From positions 372,001-436,000 of the forward strand of contig NZ_SJPA01000001.1 of assembly GCF_004332115.1 (NCBI RefSeq): a stretch of DNA of 64,000 nt, in the 5' to 3' direction. Made by a program: the position numbers and the translations under genes. How positions within the stretch are numbered: position 1 is the stretch's first letter; every line of letters starts with the position of its first letter. This DNA is from Chlorobium sp. N1. GTDB taxonomy: Bacteria > Bacteroidota > Chlorobiia > Chlorobiales > Chlorobiaceae. Below the pieces are notes generated by a model. That model saw nothing but the letters and a program-made list of their open reading frames with translations, was not told where the DNA came from and ran no database searches. This document shows positions 23,705-34,586 of the stretch, piece after piece.

Positions 23705-24277
23705 TCACTCGATCTCGATGCCGTATCCATCCAGCAGCGAAACCACCTCCGGAACGCTGAAGCGGGCGCCGCGGATCCGGTTGGATTCGGGGCTGAAGGC
23801 GTAGCCGCGGGAGGTGCGGAAATCGGCACGTTCGAGGTTGGTATGCATGAAGGTCGCCCGGCTGAGGTCGCAGTCGTCGAAACAGGCGCCCCGGAGGTCC
23901 GCCTCGCTGAAATCGGCCTCCTCGAGCAGGGATCGCACGAAACGGGTGGCGCGGATCTTCAGGCCGGCAAAGGAGGCGAGGCGCAGCATGCACTCCTCGA
24001 ACGAGAACGAGAGCATCACCCTGCGGCAGCGGGCGAACTGCACGCCCTGCAGCCTGCAGCCGATGAACGACGTCTCCTGGAAGCTCGCCCCGTCAACCAC
24101 CGCGAGGCTGCAGTCGCAGCCACGGAAGGTGCACTCCCTGAAGGTACGCAACGAAAGGTCTGTGCCGCCGAAAAGACAGCGCACGAACGAGCAGCCGTCG
24201 TAGACGCCCGGCTCCAGGGGGGAGTGGCGGAAATCCACGCCCTCGAACACCCGGTCCTCAATGACACCATCCATCAT
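23705..24277 (-). CDS. Pentapeptide-repeat protein, Qnr-like
   Basis: The 190-residue protein is built from A(D/N)LXX-type repeats (FEGVDFRHS, GTDLSLRTFRECTFRGCDCS, EEADFSEADLRGACFDDCDL) that predict a right-handed quadrilateral beta-helix. The tail YAFSPESNRIRGARFSVPEV followed by LLDGYGIEIE resembles the C-terminal dimer segment of Qnr and related proteins that mimic DNA and protect gyrase. No signal peptide is seen. Quinolone protection is not shown; many relatives have unknown roles. Confidence 0.85.
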   Translation of the reverse strand: MMDGVIEDRVFEGVDFRHSPLEPGVYDGCSFVRCLFGGTDLSLRTFRECTFRGCDCSLAVVDGASFQETSFIGCRLQGVQFARCRRVMLSFSFEECMLRLASFAGLKIRATRFVRSLLEEADFSEADLRGACFDDCDLSRATFMHTNLERADFRTSRGYAFSPESNRIRGARFSVPEVVSLLDGYGIEIE

Positions 24278-24513
24278 GCCAGGAAAAAAACGTTGCGGAA
24301 AAACGCTGAAACGGCAGGCGCCGCTCCCCCATCATACAAACGGCCCGGCAATGAAACAAGCCACGGCGGAGGAGAGCGGAGGAAACGGCTGAAACCGGAG
24401 CCTCTTTTCCCTCGAGGGGCATCTTCCGTTTTTTCGTATATATCACCAACGAACCAGAGACCGGCGGCACGAAGGGGTGCCGCCGGGACTCGCCCACACA
24501 GCACCGTCACCTT

Positions 24514-25941
24514 ATGAGCTCCATCTACTTCATCGGCATCGGCGGCACGGCAATGGCCTCGGTCGCCGTCGCCCTCTCCCACCTCGGCCACGCCGTCACC
24601 GGCTCCGACACGGGTCTCTACCCGCCCATGAGCACCTACCTCGATGAACACAACATCCGCTACTTCCAGGGCTTCAGGAAGGAGAACCTCGAAAGCGTCC
24701 GCCCCGACCTGGTGGTGGTGGGCAATGCGGTGAGCCGCGGCAACGAAGAGCTCGAGTACGCACTCGACGAACAAATGGAGCTGGTCTCGATGCCCGATCT
24801 CGTGCGCCGGGAACTGATAGGAAAAAACACCTCGATCGTCGTCTCGGGCACCCACGGCAAGACCACGACGACCTCCATCGTCGCCTGGCTGCTCGAATAC
24901 GGCGGGCTCCGGCCCGGCTTCCTCATCGGAGGCATTCCGGAAAACTTCGGGATCGGGTGCCGCCCTTCCGGGCGCAGCGAGAACGGGTTTTTCGTCAGCG
25001 AGGGCGACGAATACGACACGGCATTCTTCGACAAGCGCAGCAAGTTCCTGCTCTACCGGCCCGACATCGCCCTCATCAACAACATCGAATTCGACCACGC
25101 CGACATCTTCAGCTCGCTCGAGGAGATCAAGCGCAGCTTCCGCCTGCTCGTCAACCTCATCCCCTCGAAGGGGGCCCTCATCGTCAACGGGGACGATCCC
25201 GTGGCGATGGAGGTGGCCGGAGGAGCCCGCTGCAGGGTCGAGACCTTCGGACTCGGCGAAGGCTGCGACTGGAACGCGCGCGGCGTCACGGTGGAAGAGG
25301 AAGGCTCATCGTTCGACCTCTACTACAAGGGGAGCTTCGAACGGCGCTTCCGGGCACCGCTCTTCGGCAACCACAACGTTACGAACACCGTTGCCTCGAT
25401 CGCCATAGCGACCCTGGCCGGCATGACGCTCGAGCAGGCGGCCGAGGGGCTCGAAGGGTTCCTGCGGCCGAAACGCCGCATGGAGACCGTCGGCACCTAC
25501 CCGGGCAACATCACCCTCGTCGAGGATTTCGCCCACCACCCCACCGCCATCCGCGTCACGCTCGAGGCGGTGAAGGAGCGTTGGCCGAAGCGGCGCATCC
25601 TCACCTGCTTCGAGCCGCGCTCGAACACCACGACCCGCAGCATCTTCCAGCGCGAGCTCGGGGAATGCTTCGGACCGGCCGACGTGGTGGTGATGGGCAG
25701 GGTACACCGGCCCGAACGCTACGGACCGGGCGGCGCCCTCGACACCGGAAAAATCAAAGCGGCGCTCGAGGCGGAGGGAAAGAGGGTGTTCCTCGCCGGA
25801 TCGGACCCCGACGACTACCCCGGCGACATCGTGCGTTTCCTCCAGGGCGAGCTCAGGGAAAACGACGTGGTGCTCATGCTGACGAACGGAAGTTTCGCGG
25901 GGCTGAAGGAGGCCTTAACGGAAAGTTTTCAAAAAAAATGA
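24514..25941 (+). CDS. mpl: UDP-MurNAc:L-Ala-gamma-D-Glu-meso-DAP ligase
   Basis: The 475-residue Mur ligase reattaches recycled murein tripeptide to UDP-MurNAc. It starts with the dinucleotide-like turn YFIGIGGTAMASVA, and the ATP loop GTHGKTTTT is at residues 112-120. EGDEYDTAFFDKRSKF and EDFAHHPTAI are typical of Mpl rather than MurC. The length is normal. A TCGTATATA motif lies 70-80 bp upstream and may be part of a promoter. It implies DAP-type peptidoglycan and cell-wall recycling. Confidence 0.95.
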   Translation: MSSIYFIGIGGTAMASVAVALSHLGHAVTGSDTGLYPPMSTYLDEHNIRYFQGFRKENLESVRPDLVVVGNAVSRGNEELEYALDEQMELVSMPDLVRRELIGKNTSIVVSGTHGKTTTTSIVAWLLEYGGLRPGFLIGGIPENFGIGCRPSGRSENGFFVSEGDEYDTAFFDKRSKFLLYRPDIALINNIEFDHADIFSSLEEIKRSFRLLVNLIPSKGALIVNGDDPVAMEVAGGARCRVETFGLGEGCDWNARGVTVEEEGSSFDLYYKGSFERRFRAPLFGNHNVTNTVASIAIATLAGMTLEQAAEGLEGFLRPKRRMETVGTYPGNITLVEDFAHHPTAIRVTLEAVKERWPKRRILTCFEPRSNTTTRSIFQRELGECFGPADVVVMGRVHRPERYGPGGALDTGKIKAALEAEGKRVFLAGSDPDDYPGDIVRFLQGELRENDVVLMLTNGSFAGLKEALTESFQKK

Positions 25942-25967
25942 ACGTCGACTCCATATTTCAACAATGA

Positions 25968-27083
<1,116 letters not shown>

Positions 27084-27107
27084 TCCCGGACAGCAGTCCA
27101 CATACCA

Positions 27108-27143
27108 AAAAGAGGCGCCTCCCCCATGGCGCCTCTTTTTTTT
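27108..27143 (+). terminator. Intrinsic terminator downstream of gap
   Basis: AGAGGCGCC (27111-27119) pairs with GGCGCCTCT (27128-27136) and eight T residues follow. Confidence 0.92.
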
Positions 27144-27329
27144 CACCCCTCGAATTGAGAGCCGCAGCCTGAGAGGAATTGCAAGCTGAAAGGCCGGCCC
27201 TCCCCCCCCCTATCTCACCCTCAGCCGACAGGGCCTGCCGCAGGCGCCCCCCCGAAAAGATGCTTATCGGCATGATTTTTGCACTCCGGATCACGAAGCA
27301 GTAACGACCAACGCGACCCCAGTACAACC

Positions 27330-30300
27330 ATGCCAGCAGAACCCAGCGGACCCGGAACGGCAAACCGGCAATCCATCTGCACCGCCCAACTCGAATCGCA
27401 CGATAGCGATGCCGCAAGACACCTTGCATTGCTGGCGGAAACCGCCGGTGAACTGGCCGGCACCCCGACCGAGGGGATCGATGACGCCGTACGCACAGCA
27501 CTTGCAAATCTTGGAGCGCTTTTGGCCGCCGACCGGGCTGCACTTTTTCTCGCCGACAGGGGGAGCCGGCGGCTTGAGCGCTCCCATGAATGGCGCTGTT
27601 GCGACGCGATTCCAGAGCTGAAGATATCGCCGACACGCCCGGACGTTCCCGTAGAACACAGCGAGCTCTGCAAGGTAGCGGTGGGCACAATGCCCGACAG
27701 CGCGTTCAAAAGGGCCCTGCAGGAACAGGGAACCACGTTCCTGGTCATCGTATCCCTGCAGAACGAACTGGGAATGATCGGCATCGAAATCAGCCGTAAT
27801 CCCGCGGATATCAACGAATACCAGGAACAGATCGCCCTCATCAGCGCCCGGATGGTCGCAAATGCCATCGAACGCCGGGAATCGGCAGCAGAACGGCAAA
27901 AAATCGCCCATCGGCTGGAAAACGCCGTCAAAACAGGAGGCATCGGCACATGGGAACTGGATCTGGCCGGCGCCCGCTTCACCTGGGATGAAACCATGTA
28001 CCGCATCTACGGCCAGAGCCCCGAATCATTTTCCGGACGCTATCAGGACTGGATCGAGCTGCTGCATCCCGACGACAGAGGCTGGGCGGTCGAAGAGAGC
28101 CACGACACGAAAAAGATTGTGCCCCAGCCGGTACGGGTCTTCAGGATCCTGCTTCCTTCGGGAGAAATCCGCCATATCAAGGCATCCGCCTCACTCTACC
28201 ACGACAGCCGGGGGAGAGCCACACACCTGATCGGCACGAATATGGACATCACCGAGCAGATACGCGCCGAAGGCAAGCTGAAACATGAGCGGGACATCCT
28301 TTCGGCCGGCCCGGTCTTCACCATCGAGTGGTCCAATGAAGAGAACTGGCCGGTCACATTCGTATCCAGGAACGTCAAAAACAGCCTCGGCTACACCCCC
28401 GAAGAGATGCAGGCGGAGGAATTCCGCTATGCGGAACTGATCCACCCCGACGACCTCGACCGAGTCGTCAGCGAGGTGGGGGAACACATGGAAGGCGGCA
28501 AGGATCTTTTCGAACAGTCCTACCGGCTCAGGTGCAAGGATGGCCAGTACCGGTGGTTCTTCGACTTCACCCAGTTCCGGCGGAATCCCGACACCGGCAG
28601 AGTCACGGCCATCCAGGGCTACATGTACGAGCAGACCGAGCACAAAAAGATCGAGCAGGAGCGCGACCTGCAGCAGGAACGGCTTAGGGAGGTCCTGGAA
28701 GGAACCAGGGCCGGAACCTGGCAGTGGAACGTCCAGACCGGCCAGACCTGGTTCAACGAATACTGGGCCGAAATGATCGGCTACAGCCTCGAAGAGCTCC
28801 AGCCGCTCTCCATAGACACCTGGATGCGCTTCGCCCATCCCGACGATGTGGAAGAGAGCGGGCGTCTGCTTCAGGAGCATTTCAGGGGGGAAAAGCCCTA
28901 TTACGAGTTCGAGTCACGCATGCGCCACAAAGACGGGCACTGGATCTGGGTGCTCAACAGGGGCAAGGTCAGCCGCTGGGGCGACGACGGTCGTCCCATC
29001 CTCATGAGCGGAACCCACCAGGACGTGACTGATCGCAAGCAGATGGAGGAAACGTCCCTGCAGAAATCCCGGGAAATGGCCGCACTCTATGACGGGATGC
29101 AGGACGGCATCGTCATCGCCGACGTCGCCACAAAGAAAATCCTGCAATGCAACCATATCATCGAAGAGATGACCGGCCGGAACCGGGCCTCCCTCGAAAC
29201 GCTTAGCGTCGAAGCCCTCCACCCTGAAGACAAGCTTGCAGAAACCCTCAATGGCTTCAAACGCCAGTCGGAAGGACTGCAGAAGACCATAGAAAGCGAG
29301 GTGCTGCATACGTCGGGAAAAAGGACTCCGGTAAACATCATCACCTCGAGGATCACCTATAACGGGACTCGATGCCTGATGGGCATTTTTCGAGACATCA
29401 GCGAAAGCAGACAGGCGCGGGAACGGATCCAGTCGGCCAACATCCAGCTGAACGCCGCCAACCAGCAGCTCCAGGCCAGTGAGCAGCAGCTCATGGCATC
29501 CAACCAGCAGCTCCAGGCCAGCGAACAGCAGCTCATGGCAGCCAACCAGCAGCTCCAGGCCAGCGAGCAGCAGCTCCAGCAGACCGGCGAAGAGCTCAAG
29601 GAGAAACAGAAACTGCAGGAACTGCTGACCGGGATATCGGTACGCCTGATGAGCACCGACAGCAAACAGGCCGGCCATGCCGTCCAGGAGGCACTCGGCA
29701 GCATCGGAACGCATATGAGGGCGGCCCATATCACCATTTTTGAGCGCACCGTCGGCCGAAACGCGCTCTCCTCGACATTCTGCTGGCACACGGACGGAGA
29801 GCCCGGCCATCATGCAGACATAACGCTTGACCCGCATCCCCGGTGGATCGGTGAAAGCCTGAACATGAAACCGGTCTTCATCCCCGACATCGCCTCACTT
29901 GAGAAAAAGGAGCAGGCCGAGCTCCGCCAATGCTTCACGATGGAAAGCCGCGCACTCCTGATCCTGCCGATAACCGAAAACGGACAGCTCTCCGGAATCA
30001 TCAGCCTCGAATGGGTCTCGAAACCCGCCATCATCGATACCCACCTCCCCCTGCTCCACATTGGAGCCGAACTGCTCTTCGGTGCGATCAACCGTCAACG
30101 GTGGGCGGAGGAGATCACCGAAAGGGAACAGCAGTACCGCTCGATTTTCGAAAACATCCAGGACGTCTATACGGAAATCGAGCTCAACGGCAAAACCATC
30201 ACCGAAATCACGCCGTCGGTAAGGCAATTCGGGTACGGGCGAGAGGATGTCCTGCATACTGACCTGATGCAGTACTATCGCGACCGCCGTGAAATAACGC

Positions 30301-31220
30301 AGCTCTACCTCACCCTCTTGCGGCAACAGCGTATTGCCGATTATGAACTCCACCTGCAGAAAAAGAACGGGGAACGCTGCACTGTTTCATTCTCCGGGGA
30401 GGTCCATCCACCCGAAGGCCTCCGTCCGGCAAGGGCCGTCGGAACCCTGCGGGACATTACGCAGAGGAAACGCCATGAAGCGCAGATCCAGGAAAACATC
30501 CGCCTGAAGAACGACTTCATCTCGATGGTCTCGCATGAACTCCGCACCCCCCTGTTCTCCATCCTGGGATTTTCAAGCATGCTGCTCAAAGAAGCCGATA
30601 CGCCGCGTACCGACACCCACCGGGAGTTCCTTTCGATCATCCATGACGAAAGCACCCGGCTCTCCACCCTGATCGAGGACGTGCTGACCATTTCACGCAT
30701 CGATGCCGGCAAGGACAAATACCAGCCGAAACCGATCAAACCGGACCGCGCGATCAACGATATCATGAAAACCCTGCGTCGAAGCGCCCTGAACGCAAAG
30801 CTCAACATGACCAGCTCTGCAACCGCAGCAGACATCCTCGTCATGTTTGACGAAAACGCCCTCAAACAGGTCCTGATGAACCTGGTCAGCAACGCCATCA
30901 AATTCACGCCGGCAGGAGGATCGGTCACGATTCATCTGCGAAGTGACGATGAAAACGGCATCATCGAAGTCGAAGACACCGGCATGGGCATTCCGGAAAA
31001 GGATCAGGAGAAGATCTTCGACAAATTCTTCCGCAGCGAACACTCGGCAAAAAACACGAAAGGAACCGGCCTCGGGCTCGCCATCGTCAGGGATATCCTC
31101 ACGAGCCTGAACGGTTCGGTCAGCGTGAGCAGCAAACCCGACAGGGGGAGCATTTTCAGGCTGAACATCCCGCTTGCCGAAGTCTCCTGCAGCGCACACA
31201 AGCTGGCGGCGGCACCATGA
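27330..31220 (+). CDS. Cytoplasmic multi-PAS/GAF sensor histidine kinase
   Basis: The 1296-residue kinase has no membrane segment. In order it shows an N-terminal GAF-like region (about 20-185), four or so PAS/PAC units (about 195-700; FTWDETMYRIYGQSPESF, TWFNEYWAEMIGYSLEE), a Gln-rich coiled coil (about 705-765), a second GAF-like region, another PAS unit and then HisKA with His1069 (MVSHELRTPLF) and HATPase_c (NLVSNAIKF, DTGMGI, GTGLGLAI). The start at 27330 follows the gap terminator by 190 bp. No receiver domain is attached. The last four bases overlap the next kinase gene. Confidence 0.92.
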   Translation: MPAEPSGPGTANRQSICTAQLESHDSDAARHLALLAETAGELAGTPTEGIDDAVRTALANLGALLAADRAALFLADRGSRRLERSHEWRCCDAIPELKISPTRPDVPVEHSELCKVAVGTMPDSAFKRALQEQGTTFLVIVSLQNELGMIGIEISRNPADINEYQEQIALISARMVANAIERRESAAERQKIAHRLENAVKTGGIGTWELDLAGARFTWDETMYRIYGQSPESFSGRYQDWIELLHPDDRGWAVEESHDTKKIVPQPVRVFRILLPSGEIRHIKASASLYHDSRGRATHLIGTNMDITEQIRAEGKLKHERDILSAGPVFTIEWSNEENWPVTFVSRNVKNSLGYTPEEMQAEEFRYAELIHPDDLDRVVSEVGEHMEGGKDLFEQSYRLRCKDGQYRWFFDFTQFRRNPDTGRVTAIQGYMYEQTEHKKIEQERDLQQERLREVLEGTRAGTWQWNVQTGQTWFNEYWAEMIGYSLEELQPLSIDTWMRFAHPDDVEESGRLLQEHFRGEKPYYEFESRMRHKDGHWIWVLNRGKVSRWGDDGRPILMSGTHQDVTDRKQMEETSLQKSREMAALYDGMQDGIVIADVATKKILQCNHIIEEMTGRNRASLETLSVEALHPEDKLAETLNGFKRQSEGLQKTIESEVLHTSGKRTPVNIITSRITYNGTRCLMGIFRDISESRQARERIQSANIQLNAANQQLQASEQQLMASNQQLQASEQQLMAANQQLQASEQQLQQTGEELKEKQKLQELLTGISVRLMSTDSKQAGHAVQEALGSIGTHMRAAHITIFERTVGRNALSSTFCWHTDGEPGHHADITLDPHPRWIGESLNMKPVFIPDIASLEKKEQAELRQCFTMESRALLILPITENGQLSGIISLEWVSKPAIIDTHLPLLHIGAELLFGAINRQRWAEEITEREQQYRSIFENIQDVYTEIELNGKTITEITPSVRQFGYGREDVLHTDLMQYYRDRREITQLYLTLLRQQRIADYELHLQKKNGERCTVSFSGEVHPPEGLRPARAVGTLRDITQRKRHEAQIQENIRLKNDFISMVSHELRTPLFSILGFSSMLLKEADTPRTDTHREFLSIIHDESTRLSTLIEDVLTISRIDAGKDKYQPKPIKPDRAINDIMKTLRRSALNAKLNMTSSATAADILVMFDENALKQVLMNLVSNAIKFTPAGGSVTIHLRSDDENGIIEVEDTGMGIPEKDQEKIFDKFFRSEHSAKNTKGTGLGLAIVRDILTSLNGSVSVSSKPDRGSIFRLNIPLAEVSCSAHKLAAAP
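29460..29585 (+). repeat. Three tandem 42-bp coding repeats (coiled-coil linker)
   Basis: Three units each encode a 14-residue pattern of the form NQQLQASEQQLMAS, NQQLQASEQQLMAA and NQQLQASEQQLQQT. The leucines recur every seven residues, so each unit is two heptads. DNA copies are nearly identical, which suggests recent expansion. Confidence 0.9.
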
Positions 31221-33721
31221 ACAACAGCAGGGAAAAACCGGCGACGCAGTTGAAGGGATTCGCACGAACTGCAGTTGCGGCAGGCGCAGTCTATCTGGTT
31301 CTCCTCACCCTCATCCTTGCATTCAGCCAGAGGATGTACAACCAGCAAAAATCGGTATACGAAAAATCGGTGATGGGAAACCTGCAGTTCTCGCTGCAGA
31401 TCACCGAACAGATGCAGAACGAATTAGCCCATCACTTCTTTGAAGACCATATCTGCACCCGGGAGGTCCTTGGACTTATGCGCCAGGCAAACATGGGCGA
31501 CGAGAAGCTGAAAAAGATCGCGAGAAACCGCCTCTACAGGATCGTCCATCCACTCAGCGAGAGCCTGAAGCAGAAGCACTTCACCCACATCCATTTCCAC
31601 CTGCCGAACAACGAAAGCTTCCTGAGAACCCATAAACCCGAACGGTACGGTGACGATCTGACACCCTGGCGCCCGTCCGTCGTCATAGCCAACAGGGACA
31701 AAAAACATACCAGCGGCTATGAACCGGGGCGGGTCCTCAGCGCCTATCGCAACGTCTTCCCCCTGATGGACCATGGCCAGCACCTCGGCAGCGTGGAACT
31801 CTCCATGGACCTGGGATACCTGCGGAAGTCGCTCGTAGAGGTCTTCCACGGCGAGTACGCCCTGCTGCTTCGGTCGCGAAAGCTGGACGAGATACTCTTT
31901 TCAGAGCAGAAACAGTCCTATCGCGGGGTGCAGCTGAGCAAAAACTATATTTTCAACGAGCCATCCGGCCCGACCCCCCTGCAGCAGGCGCTCAACAATA
32001 CACTCAGGGATCGCATACCAGGGCTGATCGAGCAGGGAAAGGGCGGCATCCTGACGGCACGCCACAACAATGCGTACTACGCGGTAGCCTTCATGCCGCT
32101 GCAGGATACGCAACACAACCATATCGGCTACCTGGCATCCTACCGCGAGGACGACACGCTGCATAACTATTTCCTTGCGTTCATCTTCCGCTCCCTGCTG
32201 CTCACCCTTGTCGCAACGGCAATCCTGGCGATATACCTGATGAAACGGTACGGGTACAACCGCCTGCTAAAAGAACAGAAAAAACAGCAGCAGCTGGAAA
32301 AAGGGGCACAGGCCGGGGTATGGACCCTCAACATGCAGAACGGGCGATCGAGCTTCAACAGCGTCTGGTTCGACATGCTCGGCTATCCGCCGGAGGGCAC
32401 CTACTCGCTCTTCGACTTCGTCGAACCCGAAGACCACGACAAACTGCGCGACGCCATCAGGGAGTTGAGAGGCAATAAAGAGGCCCCCCACGAACTCGAG
32501 CTCCGCCTGAGGCACCGTTCCGGCAAATGGATCTGGGTTCTCTGCCGCCCGGAAATCATCCAGCGCGACGGCCACGGGGCCCCCGTGGTACTGAGCAGCG
32601 TCACCCTTGACATCAGCGCCCAGAAACGGATGCAGGAGCTGATACGGATGAGCGAGGAACGCCTGAACAGGCTTTTCCAGGCGATCCCCGACCCCGTCGT
32701 CGTCTTCGACAGCCGCAGCCGCATGCCGGTCACCTGGAACCGCAGCGCCATCAGCATGCTCAACTATGATGGCTCCGCGCTCAAGAACGTCCGCCTCGAA
32801 GAGCTCGTCATGCCCGAAGAAAAGCCGGTCAACGAGTCCCGCGACAGAATCTTCAGCCCGGACGGAGTAACGGCATTGCCGGCCGAGATCCGCTGCAGCA
32901 ACGGCAGGCGCGTTCCTGTCAAGATCTCATCGACGATGATCATCAGCGGAAGCGAAAACCTCTGCCTCCTGATCTTCAGGGATATCAGCCGGGAAAAGAA
33001 AAACGAAGAGCTGCTGATGGAGAACATCGAGATAAAAAACAATTTCATCTCGATGGTATCCCACGAACTCCGCACCCCCCTGTTCTCCATACTCGGTTTC
33101 TCAAGTACGCTCATCAAGGACAACGAGAAGCTCGACTTCGAGACCAGGAAAGAGTTCCTCTCGATCATTCATGATGAAAGTTCCCGGCTCTCCTCGCTGA
33201 TCGAGGACGTGCTGACCATTTCACGCATCGACGCCGGCAAGGAAAAATACAAGCAAGAAAAAATCGACCCCGTAAAAACGCTTGAGGATGTAGTCGACCT
33301 GCTGCGACGCAGCCCCGTCAACCGGTGGCACAAGCTGACGCTGGAGCACCCTGAAACGGCACACGCAATCATCTTCGACCCGAGCGCCTTCCGGCAGGTC
33401 CTGATGAACCTGATCAGCAACGCCCTGAAATTCACCCCGTCGGGTGGAACCGTCAAGGTCAGCCTCCGCAGTGAGGGAGCGCGCGTATTGATCGAAATAG
33501 AGGATTCGGGAATGGGCATCCCTGCGGAAGACCAGGAGAGAATTTTCGACAAATTCTACCGCAGCGAGCACTCGGCCTCACAGGCAAGCGGAACCGGACT
33601 GGGACTGGCGATCGTCAGGGAACTGGTCGAGCTCCACAACGGATCCATACGCGTCAGAAGCGCCGTAAACCGGGGCAGCACGTTCACGGTAAGCCTGCCG
33701 GGAGCCGATGGCGCACCATAA
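31217..33721 (+). CDS. Membrane-bound PAS sensor histidine kinase
   Basis: The 834-residue kinase has transmembrane segments at about 20-38 (AVAAGAVYLVLLTLILAF) and 314-336 (YFLAFIFRSLLLTLVATAIL). They enclose a periplasmic sensor of roughly 275 residues. Two PAS units follow, then HisKA with His616 (MVSHELRTPLFSILGFSS) and HATPase_c (NLISNALKF, DSGMGI, GTGLGLAIV). The ATG overlaps the stop of the previous kinase gene, so the two are co-translated. The kinase cores of the pair are strikingly alike. No response regulator is adjacent. Confidence 0.93.
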   Translation: MNNSREKPATQLKGFARTAVAAGAVYLVLLTLILAFSQRMYNQQKSVYEKSVMGNLQFSLQITEQMQNELAHHFFEDHICTREVLGLMRQANMGDEKLKKIARNRLYRIVHPLSESLKQKHFTHIHFHLPNNESFLRTHKPERYGDDLTPWRPSVVIANRDKKHTSGYEPGRVLSAYRNVFPLMDHGQHLGSVELSMDLGYLRKSLVEVFHGEYALLLRSRKLDEILFSEQKQSYRGVQLSKNYIFNEPSGPTPLQQALNNTLRDRIPGLIEQGKGGILTARHNNAYYAVAFMPLQDTQHNHIGYLASYREDDTLHNYFLAFIFRSLLLTLVATAILAIYLMKRYGYNRLLKEQKKQQQLEKGAQAGVWTLNMQNGRSSFNSVWFDMLGYPPEGTYSLFDFVEPEDHDKLRDAIRELRGNKEAPHELELRLRHRSGKWIWVLCRPEIIQRDGHGAPVVLSSVTLDISAQKRMQELIRMSEERLNRLFQAIPDPVVVFDSRSRMPVTWNRSAISMLNYDGSALKNVRLEELVMPEEKPVNESRDRIFSPDGVTALPAEIRCSNGRRVPVKISSTMIISGSENLCLLIFRDISREKKNEELLMENIEIKNNFISMVSHELRTPLFSILGFSSTLIKDNEKLDFETRKEFLSIIHDESSRLSSLIEDVLTISRIDAGKEKYKQEKIDPVKTLEDVVDLLRRSPVNRWHKLTLEHPETAHAIIFDPSAFRQVLMNLISNALKFTPSGGTVKVSLRSEGARVLIEIEDSGMGIPAEDQERIFDKFYRSEHSASQASGTGLGLAIVRELVELHNGSIRVRSAVNRGSTFTVSLPGADGAP

Positions 33722-33855
33722 GCCAACGGAGGAAGACGGAAAAGGGGGGATTCTCCCGGCAGCGCCAGGAGGCCATTAGCGTTTTTTTTGCCAATGTGTT
33801 ATTATGACAGGACAATGAACCATCGGCCCCGGGCCGCAACCATCCATTTCACTCC

Positions 33856-34506
33856 ATGACGCAACCCAGCAACGCGCCCATGCGGGCCATCATCCTCTAC
33901 GACAGCAAGACCGCAGGAGGATCCACCGACCGGCTGATCGATTCCATCGGCATGGAACTGGCCAAAAGCGGCGCCTATGTCGAAAAGGCCAGATGCAAGG
34001 CCCAGGCCGACTACAGTTTCGTCCAGGAGTTCGATGTCGTCATCATGGGGGCTCCTATCTACTACCTTCTCGTCTCCTCGCAGCTGCTCGGCGCCCTCGT
34101 GCAGAGCAACCTGAAGAAGAACCTGAAGCGCAAGAAGATCGCCCTGTTCCTCACCTGCGGCAGCCCCGAGCCGATGGCCACCCTGCTCTACATGCCGCAG
34201 CTGAAGATCCACCTGGTGCCGAACAAGATCCTCACCGAGAAGATCTTCTCCCCGCAGCAGCTCTCCGACCCGGCCGTGATCGAAGAGTTCGTCGACGAAC
34301 TGACGAGTGCCTACCGGAAAGCCACAAGAAAACGCAACTCCATCGTGAGCTGGACGGAAGAGGCCGAAGAGCTGCTCGACGAGGTCCCCTCGTTCTTCCG
34401 CCAGCGCATCAAGACCGCGGCGGAGGAGTATGCCGAAGACATGGGCTACACCTCGATCACCCCGGAGGTCATCGACGAGGCGAAAGCGGAGCTCGGCGGC
34501 ATGTAG
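33856..34506 (+). CDS. Flavodoxin-like protein with C-terminal PCP_red-type domain
   Basis: In this 216-residue protein, residues 9-145 look like a flavodoxin: MRAIILYDSKTAGGSTDRLI holds the FMN phosphate loop, and VVIMGAPIYYLLVSS follows strand 3. Residues about 165-215 (WTEEAEELLDEVPSFFRQRI... AEDMGYTSITPEVIDEAK) match the small domain found at the C-terminus of light-independent protochlorophyllide reductase BchB. It may be an electron carrier tied to pigment reduction, but that is inferred from the domains. A second ATG at 33880 is possible. It is convergent with dnaJ across a shared terminator. Confidence 0.82.
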   Translation: MTQPSNAPMRAIILYDSKTAGGSTDRLIDSIGMELAKSGAYVEKARCKAQADYSFVQEFDVVIMGAPIYYLLVSSQLLGALVQSNLKKNLKRKKIALFLTCGSPEPMATLLYMPQLKIHLVPNKILTEKIFSPQQLSDPAVIEEFVDELTSAYRKATRKRNSIVSWTEEAEELLDEVPSFFRQRIKTAAEEYAEDMGYTSITPEVIDEAKAELGGM

Positions 34507-34528
34507 GAACGCCCCCACGCCCACAGGT

Positions 34529-34565
34529 AATGAAGAAAGGCCGGAATATCCGGCCTTTCTTCATT
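34529..34565. terminator. Bidirectional terminator between the flavodoxin fusion gene and dnaJ
   Basis: A 17-bp perfect stem, AATGAAGAAAGGCCGGA and its complement around a 3-base loop, lies between two convergent genes. Confidence 0.88.
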
Positions 34566-34586
34566 CAGCTCTTTCATGCGATCTGC

